DNA of 42,264 nucleotides from assembly GCA_031271005.1 (NCBI GenBank), contig JAISWT010000038.1, forward strand, positions 1-42,264, in the 5' to 3' direction. Both the position numbers and the translations under genes were made by a program. Positions 25,392 to 34,605 of the stretch are shown here, one piece after another; within the stretch, counting starts at the first letter, position 1, and each line of letters starts with the position of its first letter. Under the pieces are notes generated by a model. It made no database searches and had not been told where the DNA came from. It saw only the letters and a program-made list of their open reading frames with translations. Source of the DNA: Prevotellaceae bacterium. GTDB taxonomy: Bacteria; Bacteroidota; Bacteroidia; Bacteroidales; Paludibacteraceae.

Positions 25392-26795
25392 ATGAAAAAA
25401 TATTTATTGCTAACTCTTTTGTTCACAATATTTTACAGTTGCAGCAACGAATCAGAGCCAAAGAAAGAGCCGCCCGAACCGCAAACACCGCCCGAAACTG
25501 AAATTTCGCTTTTCAATTTGGACAGAATGCCGTCAATTACTTTGGAATTTGAATTGCAGGACTGGAACAAATTTCTCTCAAATTTTGACGAAAATCCGCA
25601 AAACGAGAAAAAACTGCCTGCAACTTACTCGTTCTCAGACGGCGACATTAGCATCACGCTCGACAGCATTGGCGTGAAGCCGCGTGGCAACACCAGCCGC
25701 CGCCGCCCCGAAGGCAACACGGGCGAGGCGCACAACGCCGCAAACCCCGACTGGCATCACTGCCATTTTGGGCTCGACTTTTCGCAGTTCCGAGACAAGC
25801 AACGCTTTGAAGGGCTTAACAAATTGATACTCAAATGGTTTAAAGATGACCCGAACTATTGCCGCGAAGTTTTTTGCTACAACCTTTTTGCACTCAACGG
25901 CGTTTGGACTGCCCCGCGCGTGTCTTATTGCCGCCTCACAGTAAACGTAAAAGGCGACCCCAAACCTGCATACTTCGGCATATATACAATGATTGAAAGT
26001 ATTGACGAAGATTTTATTGAGTACAGAAAATCGGAGTGGAGCAATGCACAAGGCTTCCTGTGGAAAGGTGGATGGGCTGGCAGCAATAATGCCGACTTTG
26101 TTAGCACGGAAAGCATTGGAATTGAAGATGTTAAAATGGACGCCTCTAAATCGAAATATTACGCATACGATTTAAAAAACAGAAAAGATGAACTCGATGA
26201 TGCTAAAACGCAACTGATACAGTTTATTACAGATATTAATACAAAAACCGGCGCCGATTTTAAAACTTTTATTTCAGAAAAAATGGATATTAATCTTTTT
26301 CTGAAAACTTATGCTACTAATGTTGCCGCAGGTATGTGGGACGACTATTGGGTAAATGCCAACAATTTTTATTTCTACTTTGCAGGCAATGGAAAAGCAT
26401 ATTTTATTCCTTACGATTACGACAATACGCTCGGAACTTCGCTGTTGATAAACGATGCAGGCACGCAGAATCCGCTTCGGTGGGGGAAAATGGACGGAAG
26501 ACCATTGATTACAAAAATTCTGGAATTTGATGACTTCAAAATTATTTACATAAATTATTTGAAAATATTGATTGCACCCGAAAATAATCTGTTCGATTAT
26601 CAAAGCGCAAAAACGCGCATTCAGGGTTGGCAAACAATGATACAGCCTTATGTGAGCAATGACTCGGGCGAAGACATGACAATTTATGACGCGCCGGCAG
26701 CGTGGAGTAATAAATCGGAATACAGATTGCTTTCGGGCAGCGAACAAACAAATTTCTTCCGCGCAAAAGCCGCAAGTATAAACAGTATAAAATAA
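25392..26795 (+). CDS. CotH-like kinase-family lipoprotein
   Basis: The 467-residue protein has a lipoprotein signal (MKKYLLLTLLFTIFYSC, lipid Cys17) and a proline/glutamate-rich linker (KKEPPEPQTPPE). The body matches the CotH family: IGVKPRGNTSRRR, FEGLNKLILKWFKDDPNYCRE, YFGIYTMIESIDEDFIEY, and FIPYDYDNTLG with the acidic metal-binding residues. CotH is a spore-coat protein kinase in Bacillus; in Bacteroidetes these are surface lipoproteins of unknown target. It is followed 40 bp later by the S8 peptidase gene, so the two are probably co-transcribed. Confidence 0.85.
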   Translation: MKKYLLLTLLFTIFYSCSNESEPKKEPPEPQTPPETEISLFNLDRMPSITLEFELQDWNKFLSNFDENPQNEKKLPATYSFSDGDISITLDSIGVKPRGNTSRRRPEGNTGEAHNAANPDWHHCHFGLDFSQFRDKQRFEGLNKLILKWFKDDPNYCREVFCYNLFALNGVWTAPRVSYCRLTVNVKGDPKPAYFGIYTMIESIDEDFIEYRKSEWSNAQGFLWKGGWAGSNNADFVSTESIGIEDVKMDASKSKYYAYDLKNRKDELDDAKTQLIQFITDINTKTGADFKTFISEKMDINLFLKTYATNVAAGMWDDYWVNANNFYFYFAGNGKAYFIPYDYDNTLGTSLLINDAGTQNPLRWGKMDGRPLITKILEFDDFKIIYINYLKILIAPENNLFDYQSAKTRIQGWQTMIQPYVSNDSGEDMTIYDAPAAWSNKSEYRLLSGSEQTNFFRAKAASINSIK

Positions 26796-26835
26796 CCGGA
26801 ATAACGGGAATTGAATGCAATAAAATACAAACTTA

Positions 26836-28485
26836 ATGAAAATTTTATTCAAAATATTTGCAATTATATTTTGCTGCAATTCTGCACTTTATGCACAGGA
26901 ATCGGCGCAAAAAATGTTTTATTATTTACAATTGAAAGATAAAAATAATTCTCCATTTTCGCTGGAAAATCCATCTGTGTATTTGTCGGACAGGGCTTTG
27001 CTGCGGCGAACAGAGATGAACATTCCCGTTGACAGCAGCGACATACCTGTTAATCCATTGTATATAAGTGAAATATCGAATACGGGCGCAGAGATTTTCG
27101 CAACAACGCGCTGGCTCAACGGTCTTACCGTGCGTTTGAACGATTCGGCAGCAATTTTGCCTCTGTTAAGGGATTTCAATTTTATTGAAAAAATAGAATA
27201 TACAGGCATTGATATTCAGCCGTCTGCCTTTGCTGCTGCTTCAATTCCTGCGGAAAATATCATAAACAACTCATATTCAACAACTTATGGCGGAGGCTAT
27301 TCGCAAATAAATCAAATTAACGGGTTGCCATTGCATCAGCGCGGATTTCGCGGAGGCAATATTCAAATCGCCGTTGTTGATGCCGGCTTTACAAATGCTG
27401 ACGTACATACTGCCTTCGACAGTTTGCGCGCGGACGGACGGCTGCTTGGCACGCGCGATTTTGCATACAATACAGGTAACGTTTTTTGCAGAAGCACGCA
27501 CGGAGCGGCAGCGCTATCCACAATGGCTTCCAATGTGCCCGAATCACTGATTGGCGTTGCCCCAGATGCAAGTTACTGGCTGTTGCTCAGTGAAAGGATA
27601 CAGGGCGAATATCCCGTAGAAGCAGACTTGTGGATTACTGCTGCAGAATTTGCCGACAGCGTGGGCGCAGACATCATTACAACTTCTTTGGGATACTTCA
27701 ACTTTAATGATTATTCCCTTAATTACAGTTATACCGATTTAAACGGACAGACAATTCGTGCAAGTCGTGCCGCCGATATTGCTGCCGAAAAAGGAATAAT
27801 TTTGTTCAATGCAGCAGGCAACGAGGGAGCAAGTTCATGGCGCTATATTAACGTTCCTGCTGATGCTCAGCAAATTATCTCCGTTGGCGCGGTGAACAGC
27901 GCAGGCATATCTGCCTCCTTTTCGTCATACGGACCAACAGCAGACGGGCGCGTAAAACCTGAACTGTGTGCAGAAGGAGTAAGCGCAGCGATAGGCAATT
28001 TTCTTACGCCAGATTACTTTTCAACAGGCAGCGGAACCTCGTATGCAACACCAATTCTTGCAGGAATGACTGCCTGCATGTTGCAGGAACTGAAAGCCGG
28101 CAACATTAGTTATTCGCCTGCAACAGTGAAAGATGCGCTCATTCGCTCATCTTCGCTTTTCCCTGCAAACGACGAGCAGCAAGGCTATGGAATCCCCGAT
28201 TTTGAAACTGCGCTAACATTGTTCCTTACTTCGCAAACATCTGAACTTCAAAATATTAATTATTTTAATATTAAAGAAGAAAACAATTTTTATTATATTA
28301 AAATAAATATTGCAGCCCAAACAAACGCAGTTTCTGTTTTCAACACTTTGGGGCAATGCCTGCAATATGTTTCAACAAAAAACGCCGAAATTTTGATAGA
28401 TAAAACCGCTTTTCCAAAAGGAATTTTACTTCTAAAAGTGCAAAACGAAAAATTTGCAGCAGTGGAAAAAGTGGTGAATAATTAG
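26836..28485 (+). CDS. Secreted S8 (subtilisin-like) peptidase with T9SS-type C-terminus
   Basis: The 549-residue protein has a signal peptide (about 1-20, ALYAQ), an N-terminal propeptide-like region, and an S8 catalytic domain with Asp182 (VVDAGF), His222 (STHGAA), oxyanion Asn329 (AAGNEG) and Ser402 (GTSYATP), all present. Residues about 470-549 form a small beta domain (VSVFNTLGQCLQYV, LPKG-like FPKGILLLKVQ, K-rich end) typical of type A type IX secretion sorting domains, so it should be exported across the outer membrane and surface-attached or released. No transmembrane anchor is seen. Confidence 0.9.
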   Translation: MKILFKIFAIIFCCNSALYAQESAQKMFYYLQLKDKNNSPFSLENPSVYLSDRALLRRTEMNIPVDSSDIPVNPLYISEISNTGAEIFATTRWLNGLTVRLNDSAAILPLLRDFNFIEKIEYTGIDIQPSAFAAASIPAENIINNSYSTTYGGGYSQINQINGLPLHQRGFRGGNIQIAVVDAGFTNADVHTAFDSLRADGRLLGTRDFAYNTGNVFCRSTHGAAALSTMASNVPESLIGVAPDASYWLLLSERIQGEYPVEADLWITAAEFADSVGADIITTSLGYFNFNDYSLNYSYTDLNGQTIRASRAADIAAEKGIILFNAAGNEGASSWRYINVPADAQQIISVGAVNSAGISASFSSYGPTADGRVKPELCAEGVSAAIGNFLTPDYFSTGSGTSYATPILAGMTACMLQELKAGNISYSPATVKDALIRSSSLFPANDEQQGYGIPDFETALTLFLTSQTSELQNINYFNIKEENNFYYIKINIAAQTNAVSVFNTLGQCLQYVSTKNAEILIDKTAFPKGILLLKVQNEKFAAVEKVVNN

Positions 28486-28559
28486 CGCCGCTTTTTCCGA
28501 CCTTGTACGCTGAGAAAAAATCTGCGTCTTTTAGAAATTTGGCGCTGCTTGTTTATGCT

Positions 28560-30272
28560 CTAATTTATTTCCAGTTCCAAACTTTGCTGCAATTTAAGCA
28601 GCGCAGGATTTTTGCTTGTCCACGCTTTGAAATGCTCTTCCGGGGTCATCACATGCTGATGCTCGATGTTTTCATCTACTTTTACACGAAATTTAATGTC
28701 GGATATTTCAAGTTTTTTTCCTAAAAAATCCAAAATTGCAGGCAGGAGTGCGCTTATTTCTTTCTCCAAAAGTTGATTGGCAACAACAATCTCAAATTCG
28801 TTTTCGGCAATGCGAACAGGGATATTTGCATTTATAAAATTGACCATTCGTACTTCTTCGGGAATTGTTTGCGCAAATTCTTTCCACGCATTTTCAAGAC
28901 TTCCTGCTTCAACCGACTGATTTTCGGCTGTTTGTGCAGTTGTCGGCGTTTCGGGATAGGTTTGCGGCGCGGCAGGTGCGGCAGGCGGCATTCCCTGACT
29001 AATTGAAATACTGGTGAGGCGCGACTGATTTTCCGATGATTTTTGCGGCGCGGCAGCTTGCTGTGTTGTCGGCGACACAGTTTGCACTATGGCTGTATCA
29101 CGCTGATTTACAGGTGATTTATCTTGATTAATTGGTTTTAGCGGGGGAATTTCCAACTCATTCAACTGCTTTTTTTTTTCATCAAGCAGTTGGCATATTT
29201 TTATCAATGACAACTCCACCAACAGCCGCTTGTTGCGGCTCTCGCGGTACGATAAATCACATTCATTGCTGATATTCAGCGAGTTAATTAAAAACATCGC
29301 AGATGCCTGCTGTGCTTGAACTTTATATTTTTCGCCAATTTCTGCGCCAACATCAAGCAGTTGAACAGTTTGCGGGTCTTTGCTTACCAGCAGGTCTCGG
29401 AAATGCGCTGCAAGCCCCGTAATAAAGTGATTGCCGTCAAAACCTTTTCCTAAAATTTCGTTAAAAATCAATAATGAAGCCGAAATATCGCAGCGCAAAA
29501 AAGCATCGGTCAGGCGAAAATAATACTCGCTGTCAAGCACATTTAAATTGTCAATAACGCCTTGATATGTAATGTGGTTGCCGTTGAAACTGACAATCTG
29601 GTCAAAAATGGACAGCGCGTCGCGCATCCCACCGTCCGCTTTTTGCGCAATGACGTTCAGCGCATTGGTTTCAACTGTTATATGCTCCTGATTAGCAACA
29701 TATTGTAGATATTCAATCGCATCTTTAATTGAAATCCTGTTAAAATCAAAAATCTGGCAGCGCGACAAAATTGTAGGAATAATTTTGTGCTTTTCGGTAG
29801 TTGCCAAAATGAATTTTGCATAGGCGGGCGGCTCTTCGAGGGTCTTAAGAAAGGCATTGAAGGCTGCTGACGACAGCATGTGAACCTCGTCAATTATATA
29901 AACCTTGTACTTTCCTATTTGCGGCGGGATACGCACCTCTTCGGTCAGAGTGCGAATATCGTCAACGCCATTGTTTGAGGCAGCATCCAACTCGTGAATG
30001 TTATAAGAACGATTCTCATTGAAACTGCGGCAACTTTCACATTCGTTGCATGCCTCAAAATCGCTCGTGGGATTAAAACAGTTAATCGTTTTTGCAAAAA
30101 TGCGTGCACAGGTAGTTTTACCAACGCCGCGAGGTCCACAAAAAAGATATGCCTGTGCCAAACGACCGGTCCTGACTGAATTTTTAAGCGTCTCGGTAAG
30201 TGACTTTTGCCCTATGACCGAAGTGAAGGTAGAAGGTCTGTATTTTCGTGCCGAAACAATAAAATCGCCCAT
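28560..30272 (-). CDS. dnaX: DNA polymerase III subunit tau (and probable gamma)
   Basis: The clamp-loader ATPase subunit joins clamp loading with the replicase core. The 570-residue product has Walker A GPRGVGKT (46-53), a zinc module C65-C75-C78-C81, Walker B IIDEVHM and sensor-like ILSRCQIF, then domain III to about 360, a Pro/Gln/Thr-rich linker and a C-terminal tau domain. Codons 365-368 (E-K-K-K) are written with ten consecutive A (plus-strand T run 29170-29179), containing the A AAA AAG slippery heptamer. A -1 shift gives Ala-Val-Glu-stop; a +1 shift or loss of one A also stops within four codons. A gamma-like product of about 371 residues is therefore predicted. Confidence 0.95.
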   Translation of the reverse strand: MGDFIVSARKYRPSTFTSVIGQKSLTETLKNSVRTGRLAQAYLFCGPRGVGKTTCARIFAKTINCFNPTSDFEACNECESCRSFNENRSYNIHELDAASNNGVDDIRTLTEEVRIPPQIGKYKVYIIDEVHMLSSAAFNAFLKTLEEPPAYAKFILATTEKHKIIPTILSRCQIFDFNRISIKDAIEYLQYVANQEHITVETNALNVIAQKADGGMRDALSIFDQIVSFNGNHITYQGVIDNLNVLDSEYYFRLTDAFLRCDISASLLIFNEILGKGFDGNHFITGLAAHFRDLLVSKDPQTVQLLDVGAEIGEKYKVQAQQASAMFLINSLNISNECDLSYRESRNKRLLVELSLIKICQLLDEKKKQLNELEIPPLKPINQDKSPVNQRDTAIVQTVSPTTQQAAAPQKSSENQSRLTSISISQGMPPAAPAAPQTYPETPTTAQTAENQSVEAGSLENAWKEFAQTIPEEVRMVNFINANIPVRIAENEFEIVVANQLLEKEISALLPAILDFLGKKLEISDIKFRVKVDENIEHQHVMTPEEHFKAWTSKNPALLKLQQSLELEIN

Positions 30273-30305
30273 TGTAATTGAAATGTGAAATTAGAGTTAA
30301 AAATT

Positions 30306-30321
30306 TATGTTTGCAAAAATA
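30306..30321. promoter_or_regulatory. Back-to-back -7 elements of dnaX and the AsmA-like gene
   Basis: TATGTTTG (30306-30313, plus) directly abuts CAAAAATA (30314-30321, which reads TATTTTTG on the minus strand), forming the dyad TATGTTTGCAAAAATA. Neither side has a good -33 TTTG. The plus element would give the AsmA-like gene a leader of about 170 bases; the minus element lies about 40 bp before dnaX. Confidence 0.5.
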
Positions 30322-30488
30322 AGATTTTTTTTTTTCATGGAAAAATTTATATTTTCAAAAATGTGGCAAAATTTTTGCTGTAAAATTACGGTTATAATTG
30401 CATAAGTTCTTATTATCAACTAAAAACAGACGGTTAGCATAAACAAATAAGGAAAAAAAATAATTCAAAATTTATATATATAAAAAAA

Positions 30489-33209
30489 ATGGCTAAATCA
30501 AAATTCAAAAAAGTAGCGATTTCAATAATCGTTGTGATTGCAGCGTTGCTTCTCGTACTTATTATTGCACCCTTTGCTTTCAAAGGAAAAATAATGCAAG
30601 TAGTTAAAAATCAGATAAATGAGAATATAGAAGCGAATGTAAATTTCGATGACATAAGTTTGAGTTTCATTCGCAATTTTCCTAATGCGTCCGTGTCGCT
30701 GGAAAATCTGTGTGTTGTTGGGCGCGACTCTTTTGCACTCGACACGCTCGTCTGTGCGCGAAGCATTAACGCAGTGGTGAACCTGAAAAGTTTGTTTTCC
30801 GACAATGGTTACGAAATAAAACGCCTGATTTTAAGCGAATTAAATGTGAACGCACACGTATTGCCTTCGGGAAAAGCAAACTGGGACATTATGAAACCCG
30901 ACAGCACAAAGACCGAAACGCCCGACACTGCCGCGCTTACATTCAATTTAAAATTAAAAGAAATGGAAATAAAACGTTCAGACATCGTTTACAACGATGA
31001 ACAGGGCGGTATGAAGGCAACAGTTAAAGATTTGAATTTCAGTACTTCCGGCGACTTTACCGCAGACAGTTCCCTGCTGAAAACCCGACTGTCCATTAAC
31101 AAACTGACTTTCGCAATGGACAAAATTGACTACCTGAGCGACGCTAATATTGACATCCGCGCAAATATTAACGCCAATTTGAACAAAATGAAATTTGAAT
31201 TGCGCGAAAATCATACCAAAATAAACGCAATAGAACTCGCATTAAACGGCTGGGTGCAAATGCTTGAACCCGAAGGAATGGAGATGGATTTATCTGTTAA
31301 TTCCGAAAAAGTGGATTTCAAATCGCTGCTGTCACTTATTCCCGCCATTTACGCAAAAGATTTCAAGGGCTTGAAAGCAGACGGAAAAGTTAATCTTGCT
31401 GCCACCGCCAAAGGCAAAATGGCAGGCGAAACTTACCCGACTTTCAATGTCAAATTAGGCGTTGAAAATGGCTGGTTCCAATACCCGCAACTGCCCAAAC
31501 AGTTGAAAAGCATTAATTTAGACCTAACGGTTAATAATTCCACCGACAAACTCGAAACGATGATTATTGACCTCAAAAATCTCTCGTTTGATGCCGGTGG
31601 CAACGTTTTCAGCGCAAAAGCGCACGTGGAAGACCCCATGGGCGACCCCAATATTGATGCTTTCGCAAAGGGGAAACTTGATTTGGGGCAAGTAAAAGAC
31701 TTCTACCCGCTCGAACAAGGAATGGACATCAACGGTGTGTTTGACCTGAATTTGAACCTGAAAGGTAAAATGTCTTATTACGAAAAGGAACAGTATGACC
31801 GCTTCTTGTTCTCAGGGAATATGAATATTACCAATATGTCGCTGAAACTTAACGAATTAAAAGATAAAGTTTCACTGTCATCGGCAAATCTTCAATTTAA
31901 TAATCAGTATGCAAATTTGTCCGGATTGTCGGCGCAAATAGGTAAAAATGACATTTCGGCAAGCGGCAGACTTGAAAACTTTCTGGGATATGCACTCAAA
32001 GACCAAACCCTGAAAGGCAGCCTGTCTTTAAATTCCAACTATTTGAACCTGAACGATTTTATTAGCGGCGACAGCGAAACCGAAAGCGCCGAAAGTTCTG
32101 AAATGACGGTTATTGAAATCCCCAAGAACTTGAATTTTAGCGCTTCGGCAGCAATTAAAGAATTGATTTACGACAAGATGAACTTTGCAAATGCACACGG
32201 TAATTTGAGCGTTGCAAACGGCGTTCTTTCGTTCCAAAATCTCGGGTTGCAGGGCTTTGGCGGCGCGGTAAATCTAAACGGAAAATACGACTCTTCAAAC
32301 CCCGAAAAGCCGCTTGTGAATCTCGATTTAGACTTGGCAAATGTTGCTTTTAATAAAGTCTTTGCGCAGATTGAAACTTTCGCAAAATTTGCGCCGATTT
32401 TGGAAAATTTAGCAGGCAATTTCTCCACCAAAATGTCGTTCAATTCCGCGTTAAGCAAAGAAATGATGCCCGACCTTGCAACATTAATTGCAAACGGCTC
32501 TTTAACAACGCAATCGGTGGGCGTTAAGGACGTTCCCGCACTCACTTCGCTTTTAGACAACCTCAAAAAAGTTCCTTTGGCGCAAAACCTGAGTTTGCCG
32601 TCGAGCAGCGAAATTAACCTGAAAAATCTGCTGCTTAATTTCGCCGTAGCCGATGGAAAAATCAATACAAAGCCCTTTGACATCACTTTGGGAGGCATAA
32701 AACTCAACCTCGGTGGCGCCTCAGGTCTCGACAAAACGCTCGCGTGGAACGGAACGGCAACCTTGCCACAGTCGCTCAATTTGGGAAAATTCCAGACGGT
32801 TAACTTCTCAATAGGCGGAACATTCGCAAAACCAACAGTGAAACTTGATTTGGCAAATACGCTGCAAAACGTTGTAAATGATGTTAAAGAGCAGGCAACG
32901 CAAAAAATAACCGAAAAGGTGGACGAAGTCAAGCAGCAGGTCAGCCAGAAGGCTGTGGAAGAGGCGCAAAAGCAGGCAGACAGATTGCGCAGCGAAGCGA
33001 AAGCGGCAGGCGACAAACTTGTTGGCGAGGCACAGACACAAGCACAAAAACTTGTTGACGCAGCAAAGAACCCGATTGCTAAAGCCGCCGCCGAAGTAGC
33101 CGCCAAAAAACTCACAGACGAGGCGCAAAAGAAAGCAACAGCCCTGTACAACGAAGCCGACAAACAAGGTAACGCACTGGTAGAGAAAACAAAAAGTGCA
33201 GGAAACTGA
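30489..33209 (+). CDS. AsmA-family envelope protein
   Basis: AsmA-like proteins are inner-membrane-anchored, bridge-like proteins thought to move phospholipids to the outer membrane. The 906-residue product has one N-terminal membrane span (about 8-30), an AsmA N-terminal region (INENIEANVNFDDISLSFIRNFPNASVSLENLCV), a long repetitive beta region, and the AsmA C-terminal part (about 560-800). The last about 110 residues are a charged, alanine-rich amphipathic helix (VKEQATQKITEKVDEVKQQV and later ADRLRSEAKAAGDKLVGEA) like LEA or apolipoprotein repeats; similar tails occur in other Bacteroidetes members. The long antisense ORF over its 3' half is a shadow. Confidence 0.9.
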   Translation: MAKSKFKKVAISIIVVIAALLLVLIIAPFAFKGKIMQVVKNQINENIEANVNFDDISLSFIRNFPNASVSLENLCVVGRDSFALDTLVCARSINAVVNLKSLFSDNGYEIKRLILSELNVNAHVLPSGKANWDIMKPDSTKTETPDTAALTFNLKLKEMEIKRSDIVYNDEQGGMKATVKDLNFSTSGDFTADSSLLKTRLSINKLTFAMDKIDYLSDANIDIRANINANLNKMKFELRENHTKINAIELALNGWVQMLEPEGMEMDLSVNSEKVDFKSLLSLIPAIYAKDFKGLKADGKVNLAATAKGKMAGETYPTFNVKLGVENGWFQYPQLPKQLKSINLDLTVNNSTDKLETMIIDLKNLSFDAGGNVFSAKAHVEDPMGDPNIDAFAKGKLDLGQVKDFYPLEQGMDINGVFDLNLNLKGKMSYYEKEQYDRFLFSGNMNITNMSLKLNELKDKVSLSSANLQFNNQYANLSGLSAQIGKNDISASGRLENFLGYALKDQTLKGSLSLNSNYLNLNDFISGDSETESAESSEMTVIEIPKNLNFSASAAIKELIYDKMNFANAHGNLSVANGVLSFQNLGLQGFGGAVNLNGKYDSSNPEKPLVNLDLDLANVAFNKVFAQIETFAKFAPILENLAGNFSTKMSFNSALSKEMMPDLATLIANGSLTTQSVGVKDVPALTSLLDNLKKVPLAQNLSLPSSSEINLKNLLLNFAVADGKINTKPFDITLGGIKLNLGGASGLDKTLAWNGTATLPQSLNLGKFQTVNFSIGGTFAKPTVKLDLANTLQNVVNDVKEQATQKITEKVDEVKQQVSQKAVEEAQKQADRLRSEAKAAGDKLVGEAQTQAQKLVDAAKNPIAKAAAEVAAKKLTDEAQKKATALYNEADKQGNALVEKTKSAGN

Positions 33210-33270
33210 AAAAGGAATGAAGGAATGAAGGAATGAAGAAATGAAGAAATGAAGGAATGAAGGAATTGTT
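33209..33270. repeat. GAATGAAG 8-bp tandem repeat
   Basis: About seven units of GAATGAAG/GAAATGAA fill the gap between the AsmA-like gene and the first glycosyltransferase. The same unit occurs at about 12942-12980. Confidence 0.8.
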
Positions 33271-33293
33271 AATTGTTTAAAAACCTTAATAGA

Positions 33294-34418
33294 ATGAAAA
33301 TTGCGTACTTACTGGGCGCCTTGCGGCGCGGAGGAACGGAGACCTTGATGCTTGACGTTTTTAGGAACGCACAATGTGTTGACTATCAGTTTATTGGTAT
33401 TCACAGAAAAGATGGCGAACACAAAGCGGCATTTTATGCCTCCGGGCAAAAACTGTACAAAATTGCACCGCGTTTTCCGTTTGACCCCGTATATCTGTAT
33501 CGCTTGCGTAAAGCGCTGAAAATAGAACAGATAGACATCGTTCACGCACAGCAAACGCTCGACACACTGTATGCGTGGATAGCAACTGCCGGACTGAAAA
33601 TCAAAATTGTACAAACTTTTCACGGGTTCGACTGTTTTAACAAAAAAAGTAAACTGCTATCTTTCACTGCCAAACGAACAGACAGGAATCTGTTCGTAAG
33701 TAATTATCTGCGAGAGTATTACACTAAAAAATACAGGTTAAACCCGCAAAAACAGCAAACTGTTTATAACGGAATTTCGTTTGAAAAGTTTGACAAATCC
33801 TACTCCACTCCCGATTTTTTGCAGCAGGCAGGCAAAGATGGTTTGCGGATTTCGATGATTGGAAACTTTGTTCACGTACGCGAACATGCTTCTGTTTGCC
33901 GTTTTTTGAAACTGTTGAAAGAGAAGAAAGTAAAAGGCAAAATTTCACTAAATTTCAACTTTTATTTCGTAGGGCTACGGCTCGCAAATCAGGCGTATCT
34001 TTATGACGATTGTGTAAAATATTGCGAAGAGAATGATTTGATGGATTGCGTGCACTTTGTAGGCGGCAGAGATGATGTGCCTGCAATTTTGCAAAATATT
34101 GATGCCTTTATTTATTCCACCGACCACGATACGTTTGGAATTGCCGTTGTGGAGGCAATAGCGTGCAAAATACCCACGTTTGTAAACGATTTTGAAGTGA
34201 TGAAAGAAATTACCGAAAACGGAAAATGTGCCACCATCTACAAAACCAAAAATGAAAACGATTTATTAGAAAAATTTTTATTATTTTTGCAAAATCAAAA
34301 TCTTTATAAAGAAAACGCAAAGAATGCCGCCAAAATAGTCAGAGAAAAATATTCAATTGAAACTTTTATGGCTAACTTGGCAAAGGAATATTTTGATTTA
34401 AAGAAAAAAGACAGTTAG
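33294..34418 (+). CDS. Family 4 glycosyltransferase
   Basis: A GT-B fold enzyme that transfers a sugar from a nucleotide donor, here probably onto a surface glycan. The 375-residue protein (from ATG 33294; an upstream in-frame TTG at 33273 is less likely) begins MKIAYLLGALRRGGTETLMLDVF, the usual GGxE loop, and has the C-terminal E-x7-E region STDHDTFGIAVVEAIACKIP followed by VNDFEVMKEI. No membrane span. It opens the glycan cluster. Sugar donor and acceptor are unknown. Confidence 0.88.
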   Translation: MKIAYLLGALRRGGTETLMLDVFRNAQCVDYQFIGIHRKDGEHKAAFYASGQKLYKIAPRFPFDPVYLYRLRKALKIEQIDIVHAQQTLDTLYAWIATAGLKIKIVQTFHGFDCFNKKSKLLSFTAKRTDRNLFVSNYLREYYTKKYRLNPQKQQTVYNGISFEKFDKSYSTPDFLQQAGKDGLRISMIGNFVHVREHASVCRFLKLLKEKKVKGKISLNFNFYFVGLRLANQAYLYDDCVKYCEENDLMDCVHFVGGRDDVPAILQNIDAFIYSTDHDTFGIAVVEAIACKIPTFVNDFEVMKEITENGKCATIYKTKNENDLLEKFLLFLQNQNLYKENAKNAAKIVREKYSIETFMANLAKEYFDLKKKDS

Positions 34419-34575
34419 TAGTTATTAGTTATTAGTTATTAGAGTTTAGAGTTTAGTTTTCAATTCAAAATTGAGAATTGAGAATTACATTCAATTCAAA
34501 ATTCAAAATTAGTTCATTATTAATTATTCATTAATAAATTACTAATTGCTAATTACTAATTGCTAATTAAAATTA
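34416..34575. repeat. Composite array of 7-bp tandem repeats (opposite orientation)
   Basis: TTATTAG and GAGTTTA units (reverse complements of the CTAATAA and AACTCTA units near 13098-13135) are followed by GAGAATT units, an AATTCAA linker and ACTAATT/GCTAATT units. It fills the gap between the first GT4 gene and the GT-C gene; no gene is present. Confidence 0.8.
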
Positions 34576-34605
34576 GTGGTAGCCATAATTATTGATTAAA
34601 ACAGG

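Noticed and set aside
32168-33163. 331-codon minus-strand ORF over the AsmA-like gene
   Set aside because: It is antisense to well-supported coding sequence, is rich in Ser, Ala, Cys and Phe, and shows no domain; it mirrors the alanine-rich tail.
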